Assembly: GCA_951813535.1 (NCBI GenBank)
Contig: OX638345.1
Location: 385,029-449,028, forward strand
DNA: 64,000 nucleotides
Source: an uncultured Dehalococcoidia bacterium
Lineage (GTDB): Bacteria > Chloroflexota > Dehalococcoidia > Lucifugimonadales > UBA3495
Direction of reading: 5' to 3'
Shown here: positions 58,415-64,000 of the stretch, in pieces
How the letters are laid out: every line of letters starts with the position of its first letter
Position numbering within the stretch: position 1 is the first letter of the stretch
Position numbers and translations under genes: made by a program
The notes under the pieces: generated by a model
Database searches by the model: none
Told to the model about the DNA's origin: nothing
Seen by the model: only the letters and a program-made list of their open reading frames with translations

Positions 58415-58720
58415 ATGAGCGGCAGCAAAAATAAAAATGACCGGCCATCAGATGCCCCGCTGACCGACGAGGAATTCAATGCTTGGTGGCCGTTCAGCGA
58501 TGACGATCTGGACGAGTACGAGCGGGAGATTGAGGAATCCCTGCGTGTTGACGATTGGGTCCCACCGCCTCATCTGGAAGAGGAACGCCGACAGGCCCGG
58601 ATGAGAGTACGGCGTTTCCTGGCTGAAAAGTACCCGGATGGCATCCCCGTATCCAAAGCCGTGCCCACCGAGCCGCAGCGCCAGACTGATACACGCGCCC
58701 ACGCCGATGATGACGCCTGA
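58415..58720 (+). CDS. Antitoxin of the BrnT-like toxin
   Basis: 101 residues from the ATG at 58415 (GGAGG upstream). Acidic, with APLTDEEFNAWWPFSDDDLDEYEREIEESLRVDDWVPPPHLEEERRQARMRVRRFLAEK, a helix-rich form seen in BrnA-type or related antitoxins. It ends with the base before the methyltransferase start, so the three genes are probably one operon. Confidence 0.68.
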   Translation: MSGSKNKNDRPSDAPLTDEEFNAWWPFSDDDLDEYEREIEESLRVDDWVPPPHLEEERRQARMRVRRFLAEKYPDGIPVSKAVPTEPQRQTDTRAHADDDA

Positions 58721-60367
58721 ATGACCACCTCCGAAACCCCCAACCGCCTCTACTTCGGCGACAACCTCGACATCCTTCGCCAGTACGTCGACGCCGAGAG
58801 CGTTGACCTGATTTACCTGGACCCGCCCTTCAACTCCAATGCCACCTACAACGTCCTCTTCCGCGAGCGTTCCGGAGAGGAATCCGCCGCCCAGATCACC
58901 GCCTTCGAGGACACCTGGCACTGGGGCTGGGAGTCGGAGACCGCCTTCCAGGACGTGGTCACCCGGGGCCCCGACAAGGTCGGCAGCCTCCTCGCCGCCC
59001 TGCGCCAGTTCCTCGGCCAGAACGACATGATGGCCTACCTCACCATGATGGCCCAGCGCATGGTCGAGCTCCACCGCGTCCTCAAACCCACCGGCAGCAT
59101 CTACCTCCACTGTGACCCCACCGCCAGCCACTATCTCAAGCTGCTGATGGATGCAGTGTTTGACGCTAGAAACTTCCGAAATGAGGTGGTGTGGCTGCGG
59201 ACAATGGCAAAAGGGCTAATGAGTAAGCAGTTGCCCAACAATCATGACGTTATTTTGGGCTACAGGAAAACCAGCGAGTCTACATGGAACGTCGCCGCCA
59301 CATTTCAACCCTATGATGAGTTATCCCTTGACGCTAAAACTGCATCCAAATATAACCACCGCGATCCAGACGGACGCCTGTATCAACTTGATAACCTCTT
59401 GAACCCGAATCGCAACCGCCCGAATCTTACGTACGAATTCTTGGGCATCACTAGAGTTTGGCGGTGGACTAAAGAAAGAATGCAGGCGGCATATGACCAA
59501 GGGTTAGTTATTCAGCCCCGACCGGGGGCAGTGCCACGTTTGAAAAGGTACCTGGACGAGCAGCGCGGCCGACCATTCGGAGACGTATGGACGGATATCC
59601 CACCGATCAACTCGCAGGCCAAAGAACGCCTCGGCTACCCCACCCAGAAGCCCGAGGCCCTGCTCGAGCGCATCATCAACGCCAGCAGCAACGAGGGCGA
59701 CGTCGTCCTCGACCCCTTCTGCGGCTGCGGCACCGCCACCGTCGCCGCCGAGCGACTCAACCGCCGCTGGATCGGCATCGACGTCACCCACCTGGCCATC
59801 ACCCTGGTCCGCCACCGCCTCCACGACAGTTTCGGCGACGCACTGCGCCCCTACGAAATCGTCGGCCAGCCCACCGACTCCGGCAGCGCCGCCGCCCTCG
59901 CCGAGCAGGACCGCTACCAGTTCGAGTGGTGGGCCCTGGGCCTCGTCGACGCCCGCCCGGCCAACGACAGGCGTCGCGGCGCCGACGCCGGCGTCGATGG
60001 CTACATCAACTTCTTCGACGACAACAGCGGCAAGCCCAGGCGCATCATCGCCCAGGTCAAGAGCGGCCACGTCAACCGCGGCATGATCGCCACCCTCAAG
60101 GGCGACATGGAACGCGAAAAGGCCGAAATCGGCGTGTTCATCACCCTGCAGCCGCCCACCGAGCCCATGCGCCAGGAGGCCCTCTCCGCCGGCATCTACA
60201 CCCCCGAGCACTTCCCCGACCAGCAGCACCCCCGCGTCCAGATCCTGACCATCGACGAACTCCTCGCCGGCGCCGGCGTTTCATATCCCCGCGGCGGCGC
60301 CCCGGCCACCTTCCGCCAGGCCCCCCGCCGTCGCCGCTCCCAGGGCCAGCAGAACACCCTCGTCTGA
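58721..60367 (+). CDS. DNA methyltransferase fused to a C-terminal Mrr-like nuclease domain
   Basis: 548 residues. Beta-class amino-methyltransferase: [19 protein letters not shown] (motif IV, about residue 30), [17 protein letters not shown], target region [23 protein letters not shown], then [15 protein letters not shown] and [29 protein letters not shown] (motif I). Residues about 410-515 are Mrr-like: [35 protein letters not shown], with D, QxK and a following helix. A one-protein restriction-modification enzyme is likely. Its first 350 residues are close to the protein at 21265-22647, which ends in HNH. Confidence 0.85.
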   Translation: MTTSETPNRLYFGDNLDILRQYVDAESVDLIYLDPPFNSNATYNVLFRERSGEESAAQITAFEDTWHWGWESETAFQDVVTRGPDKVGSLLAALRQFLGQNDMMAYLTMMAQRMVELHRVLKPTGSIYLHCDPTASHYLKLLMDAVFDARNFRNEVVWLRTMAKGLMSKQLPNNHDVILGYRKTSESTWNVAATFQPYDELSLDAKTASKYNHRDPDGRLYQLDNLLNPNRNRPNLTYEFLGITRVWRWTKERMQAAYDQGLVIQPRPGAVPRLKRYLDEQRGRPFGDVWTDIPPINSQAKERLGYPTQKPEALLERIINASSNEGDVVLDPFCGCGTATVAAERLNRRWIGIDVTHLAITLVRHRLHDSFGDALRPYEIVGQPTDSGSAAALAEQDRYQFEWWALGLVDARPANDRRRGADAGVDGYINFFDDNSGKPRRIIAQVKSGHVNRGMIATLKGDMEREKAEIGVFITLQPPTEPMRQEALSAGIYTPEHFPDQQHPRVQILTIDELLAGAGVSYPRGGAPATFRQAPRRRRSQGQQNTLV

Positions 60368-60386
60368 CCCGGCTCTTCCCCCGCCC

Positions 60387-60584
60387 GTCATTCCTGCGAA
60401 AGCAGGAATCCAACGGCCCGGAGCATCGACACCGCTGATCCGTCATTCCTGCGGAAGCAGGAACCCAACGGCCCGGAGCATCGACACCGCTGATCCGTCA
60501 TTCCTGCGGAAGCAGGAATCCAACGGCCCGGAGCATCGACACCGCTGATCCGTCATTCCTGCGGAAGCAGGAATCCAACTCCCC
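60387..60584. repeat. Tandem repeat, 55 bp unit, 3.6 copies
   Basis: Units start at 60387, 60442, 60497 and 60552 with GTCATTCCTGCG(G)AAGCAGG. Each continues AATCCAACGGCCCGGAGCATCGACACCGCTGATCC. The units differ by one or two bases, so there are no unique spacers. The hairpin part is a family 2 core. Confidence 0.9.
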
Positions 60585-60610
60585 ATCCCGCCCATCCATG
60601 CCAATTCACC

Positions 60611-60779
60611 TCACGCGTACCCAGTTTGCGGCGGGGCAACGACAGAATCAGGATGTTCAATATTTAAGGATTATCCCGATTGGGACCATTCCGTGATGGA
60701 TATCCCCCAATCCTGCCCAATCATAAAATCCCGTAAATCCTGCTTCTGACGATGCCATCCCGTCCGTCCTGCAAATCCA
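60611..60779. mobile_element. MITE-like element, family 1, copy with lost right end (169 bp)
   Basis: Left end TCACGCGTACCCAGTTTG is perfect. The interior resembles copy 4 (CCCGTAAATCCTGCTTCTGACGATG). The right end is missing, yet TGCCAATTCACC occurs on both sides (60599-60610 and 60780-60791), at the spacing expected for the element. Confidence 0.65.
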
Positions 60780-60791
60780 TGCCAATTCACC

Positions 60792-61249
60792 CCTTGCCCT
60801 AACCAGAACGCCCGTGCTATCCTGTGTCCCACAGGTGATTGTCCTTTCCGACCAGGTTCCGGGAATACACGGCCACTTCATCAGCAGCCAAGTCGCTACC
60901 GGCGTCAGAGACTGCCCCCGATCGCATTAATCGGAGTAGTCCCCTCAGCCACCGCGCCCGCCACAGCGCGCCATGCTTCGGGCATGGGCAATGAGAGCAA
61001 AAAACCCGGCGCACCACCTCCGGCCGTAGGGCTGATCATTTCCCGGAACCTGGTCAAAACCAACCAAAAACCAACCGCCAATCGCCTGTAAAGACCAACC
61101 ATCCAATCACCTGTGCAAATCCAAACCCCAGGAAGGCAGACAACCTCAAAAGGAAGGCAGATAACCTCAAAACATCATCCCAAATCCCGTCCATCCCGTG
61201 CATCCATGCAAAACCGGGACGCACCCATCCCAAGGAGCAATAGTCCATC
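60792..61249. other. Interval without a recognised gene
   Basis: No protein-like frame. Holds a direct repeat AGGAAGGCAGAYAACCTCAAAA at 61131-61152 and again at 61151-61172, and a family-2-like phrase CGTCCATCCCGTGCATCCATGC at 61189-61210. Confidence 0.45.
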
Positions 61250-61939
61250 ATGGGTAGCGTCCAGCATCACCAGGCCCAGGCCCGGCGCTTTCTCGCCCTG
61301 GCCCGGTCCGACCATAACGCCGGCAATTACGACCGCGCCGCCAACGCCCTTGCCCGGGCCGCGTCCCACGCCGCCACCGCCGCAGTGGTCCACGAGGGAC
61401 ACCTCAAACGCCTCACCCGGCGCAAGCTGACCAACTACCTGTTGCTCATGGCGGCCCATGGCCGGATCTCCAACGGCGGGGTCCGCACCTTCCGCAACAT
61501 TTACTATCTGCCCGACCGGTTGGCCGAAGCTGACCCGCAGGATACTCAACGCCTCTCCCGACTGGCCCGCAATCGCGTGGCCGCGCTGGTCCGCTCATTG
61601 GAGGCCGCTATCGCCGACCGACCGGTCACCGGCCGGGGCCGCCGTCCGCCGCGGCCTCCTTCGCGCCCCATGCCCCGGTCGATGGTGGAGATCATGGCTC
61701 TGCCCAACTTTAAGGAGATCGCCGAGGCCCACGGCTTGGCCCAGTCCCCACTGGCCCGGCTACCCGATCACCACAACTTCTACGCCCGTGGCCTCACCCC
61801 TCGGCCCTGCCCTTGTCATCCGGCCGACCTGACCATGCGCGGCGACCCTTCCTCCATCGATCTGTCCCCTCTCTGGAAGCGCGCTCTGGAAAGCGCCTTC
61901 CACGTCAAATTCCCCGACACCATCCCCGTCCGCCGGTAA
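61250..61939 (+). CDS. Hypothetical helical protein
   Basis: 229 residues; AAGGAG twelve bases before the ATG. Residues 5-75 form helices (QARRFLALARSDHNAGNYDRAANALARAASHAATAAVVHEGHLKRLTRRKLTNYLLLMAA) that look like a HEPN-type or TPR-like bundle. A Pro/Arg linker (GRRPPRPPSRPMPRS) follows and a C-terminal part with HNFYARGLTPRPCPCHP. No R-x4-6-H motif typical of HEPN RNases is clear. Family not recognised. Confidence 0.55.
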   Translation: MGSVQHHQAQARRFLALARSDHNAGNYDRAANALARAASHAATAAVVHEGHLKRLTRRKLTNYLLLMAAHGRISNGGVRTFRNIYYLPDRLAEADPQDTQRLSRLARNRVAALVRSLEAAIADRPVTGRGRRPPRPPSRPMPRSMVEIMALPNFKEIAEAHGLAQSPLARLPDHHNFYARGLTPRPCPCHPADLTMRGDPSSIDLSPLWKRALESAFHVKFPDTIPVRR

Positions 61940-61964
61940 CGATCTCCATCACCAACCCCACCCC

Positions 61965-62057
61965 GTTATTCCGGCGAAAGCCGGAATCCCTCATATCTGA
62001 AAATCCTGTCCATCCTGTGCATCCATGCAAATGAACCACCTAAAACGGAACGCTACC
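61965..62057. repeat. Family 2 inverted-repeat element, right two-thirds
   Basis: GTTATTCCGGCGAAAGCCGGAATCCCTCATATC, then CCATCCTGTGCATCCATGCAAATGAACCACCTAAAACGGAACGCTACC. The left end is absent. Confidence 0.65.
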
Positions 62058-62172
62058 ATCGCGGCTGACGATAATTGACATCGCTTTTAACCTTTGATAC
62101 CGTCTGGCCGGAAACGAGCAGCTGCATTCTATGCGTGCAGCAATGCGCAAAACATTGACCGGGAGTGATCAA

Positions 62173-64000
62173 ATGTCAAAGCGTAATAAGTCACATTTGT
62201 CGCGTTTCGTAATATTGATATCGGTGGCGCTGACGCTTGCCGCCGTGTGGGCTTGCGGCGGCTCCGCTCCCCCGGAGGCGCAAACCGCCGCGCCCGCTGC
62301 GGCCACCCAGGCGCCGGCGGCTCCCGCTGAGGCTGCAGCCACCGCGGCGCCCGAGCCCACCGCCATGCCGGCCATGGCCGAGGAGGGCAGCTATCTCCAC
62401 CTGGCGGTGACCCCGCTGCCCCAGGACACCTTCTTCCCGTGGCTCGCCACCAGCAGCGGCCAGCTCGTCTTCCGGCCGATGTGGGAGAACATCACCACGA
62501 TCTCTCCCGAGACCGGCGTCTCAGTCATTCTGCCCCAACTGGCGCGGGAATGGGAGATGAGCCCCGACGCGGGCCAGTACACCTTCTACCTCCAGGAAGG
62601 CGTCGAGATGCACCACGGCTGGGGCGAGTTCACGGTCAAGGACGTGGTACTCACCATCGACCAGCAGATGTCCGACCCTCTGGCCGGCTGCAAGGGTCCC
62701 CTGAAGAAGTTCATGGGCTTCGATTCCATGACCGAGATGGTCGATGCCGGCAAGATGGAGATCATCGACGACTACACCTTCCGGATGGACCTGGCCCAGC
62801 CCCAGGTGGACGTGGCCGACTGGTGGTTCAACATCCTGGTGATCCCCTGCGCCGCCGTGCGCAGCGCGGCCCAGTACGAGGTTGAGGGCGACTCCATGTT
62901 TGAGACCGGGCCGGCGGGAACCGGCGCCTTCCAGTTCGTTGAACGCGAGCTGAAGGAGTACACCGAGTACGAGGCGGTGCCCTACGACCACTGGCGGGTG
63001 AACCCCGAGTTCGATCGGCTGCGGATCAGCACCACGCCGGAGGACCTGACCCGCCTGGCCATGCTGCTCACCGGCGAAGCCAACATGGTGGACGTGCCCA
63101 AGGTGCTGCACCAGCAGGCCATCGACGAGGGCATGGAGGTCTTCGAGAGCCCGCTGCCCTCCGTGGGCCTATCGCTCTTCCCGCTGGGTCAGTACTACGT
63201 CAGCCAGGTCAACTGGAACCCGGACACCGAGCCGTGGAACGCCCCCGGAGAAACGGGGAACAAGGTTCGGGAAGCGCTGAACCGCGCCATCAACCGGGAG
63301 CAGATCATCAACGAGCTGTTCAAGGGCCGGGGCGAGCCCATGTACAACACCATCTTCCACCAGTCCCTGGAAGGGTGGAATCCCCGGTGGGAGGAGGAAT
63401 TCGACGAGAGGTACGGCTACGATCTGGAACGGGCCAAGGAGCTGCTGGACGAGGCCGGCTACCCCGGCGATAACGGTCAGGACCGTTTCTACATGGAGGT
63501 GTACCAGACCAGCCTGCCCGGGCTGCCGGAGACCATCGAGGTGGCGCAGACCGTTGCGCAGTCGTTTGAGGACATCGGCATCGACGTGAAGCTGGTGGAG
63601 GTTGAATTCGCCCGTGCCCTGGACGCCTTCCGCGACCAGCACGACGCCCACTTCCTCCTCCCCGCGCGGCAGACCATCCGGCAGATCAACGCCAACACCC
63701 GCATCTACTACTACACCGGGCCCATCGATTCCGAGCTGGGGCGGCCCACCGGCGGCGTTCTGTACATGGAGGGCCAGCTGTACGACGACACCTATGAAAA
63801 ATTGCTGGTGGAAACCGACCCTCAGGTGCGCCACGAGCTCGTCCAGAAGATGGGCGACGACATTTACGATACCTACCGCACGATTCCCGTCGTGAACATC
63901 CGCTCGACGCTGGTAGCCAACCCCGAGGAGGTGGCCGAGTACAAGTTCGGCAGCCTCACCGGCGTCTTCGGCCACCTGGAGTACGCCAAGCGCGCCAGGT
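62173..64000 (+). CDS. ABC transporter substrate-binding lipoprotein, family 5 (peptide type), cut by window edge
   Basis: At least 609 residues. GGGAG precedes the ATG at 62173. Signal peptide with lipobox LTLAAVWAC (Cys 28), then an Ala/Pro linker and an SBP family 5 domain: LPQLAREWEMSPDAGQYTFYLQEGVEMHHGWGEFTVKDVVLTIDQQM, NKVREALNRAINREQIINELFKGRGEP, GYDLERAKELLDEAGYP. These are typical of DppA/OppA-like binding proteins. It would deliver oligopeptides or similar solutes to an ABC permease, whose genes would be expected to the right. Confidence 0.9.
   Translation, partial: MSKRNKSHLSRFVILISVALTLAAVWACGGSAPPEAQTAAPAAATQAPAAPAEAAATAAPEPTAMPAMAEEGSYLHLAVTPLPQDTFFPWLATSSGQLVFRPMWENITTISPETGVSVILPQLAREWEMSPDAGQYTFYLQEGVEMHHGWGEFTVKDVVLTIDQQMSDPLAGCKGPLKKFMGFDSMTEMVDAGKMEIIDDYTFRMDLAQPQVDVADWWFNILVIPCAAVRSAAQYEVEGDSMFETGPAGTGAFQFVERELKEYTEYEAVPYDHWRVNPEFDRLRISTTPEDLTRLAMLLTGEANMVDVPKVLHQQAIDEGMEVFESPLPSVGLSLFPLGQYYVSQVNWNPDTEPWNAPGETGNKVREALNRAINREQIINELFKGRGEPMYNTIFHQSLEGWNPRWEEEFDERYGYDLERAKELLDEAGYPGDNGQDRFYMEVYQTSLPGLPETIEVAQTVAQSFEDIGIDVKLVEVEFARALDAFRDQHDAHFLLPARQTIRQINANTRIYYYTGPIDSELGRPTGGVLYMEGQLYDDTYEKLLVETDPQVRHELVQKMGDDIYDTYRTIPVVNIRSTLVANPEEVAEYKFGSLTGVFGHLEYAKRAR

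Noticed and set aside
60387-60584. Regular 55 bp periodicity resembling a CRISPR array
   Set aside because: The whole unit repeats, there are no variable spacers, and no cas gene is near.

Overview
The window is 64 kb of GC-rich, densely coded bacterial chromosome. The gene mix (cobalamin-independent methionine-synthase-like proteins, many VOC and MaoC proteins, Thr/Pro-rich lipoproteins, an oligopeptide-type binding lipoprotein, Uma2 nucleases, abundant toxin-antitoxin pairs) resembles uncultured Chloroflexota of the Dehalococcoidia/SAR202 type. This assignment is inference from gene content; no rRNA or marker phylogeny is available here. I saw no rRNA, tRNA or CRISPR array.

Layout. 0-1.3 kb: HK97-type phage head genes (capsid, prohead protease). 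1.5-5.8 kb: a defence patch with a retropepsin cassette, a DNA methyltransferase broken into two ends around a DUF262-HEPN pair, and a HEPN gene with one in-frame stop. 5.9-19.5 kb: mostly metabolism and envelope genes (MetE-like enzyme, metalloprotease-like lipoprotein, nadB, two TPR lipoproteins, two Uma2 paralogues, a GNAT-aminotransferase fusion, nitroreductase). 19.9-25.1 kb: a second accessory patch with a frameshifted retropepsin cassette, a broken toxin pair, a methyltransferase-HNH fusion, and three tandem retropepsin cassettes. 25.2-28.4 kb: argG, a PIN toxin pair and argD. 28.8-35.1 kb: HicB-like and DUF104 antitoxins, another retropepsin cassette, a type ISP-like restriction-modification enzyme, MazF-like and RelE-like toxins. 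35.4-50 kb: PHP, MaoC and VOC proteins, a His-rich ABC ATPase, a SulP transporter, a TPP enzyme, an acyl ligase-ACP-hydrolase set and an SDR. 50-60.4 kb: a zinc-hook SMC-like ATPase with a small partner, gatCA, an insertion that duplicated the gatA tail, DUF3800, asnS, a BrnT-like pair and a methyltransferase-Mrr fusion. 60.4-64 kb: repeats, an unknown gene and a partial peptide-binding lipoprotein.

The strongest candidate for an undescribed system is a two-gene cassette: a small acidic protein of about 80-95 residues, then a retropepsin-like aspartic protease of about 125-150 residues, always overlapping by 1 or 4 bases. Six copies in two sequence subtypes occur here, each beside a DNA methyltransferase gene or its remnant. 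Three are tandem duplicates that each carry the 3' end of the neighbouring methyltransferase gene and its own promoter-like site. The protease family is known as conserved sequence, but I know of no assigned role for the pair.

Mobile DNA is also prominent. A family of 134-170 bp non-coding elements with 18 bp inverted ends (TCACGCGTACCCAGTTTG) is flanked in four copies by 12 bp target duplications. A second family with 28 bp inverted ends surrounds a CCGGCGAAAGCCGG hairpin. No transposase for either lies in the window.
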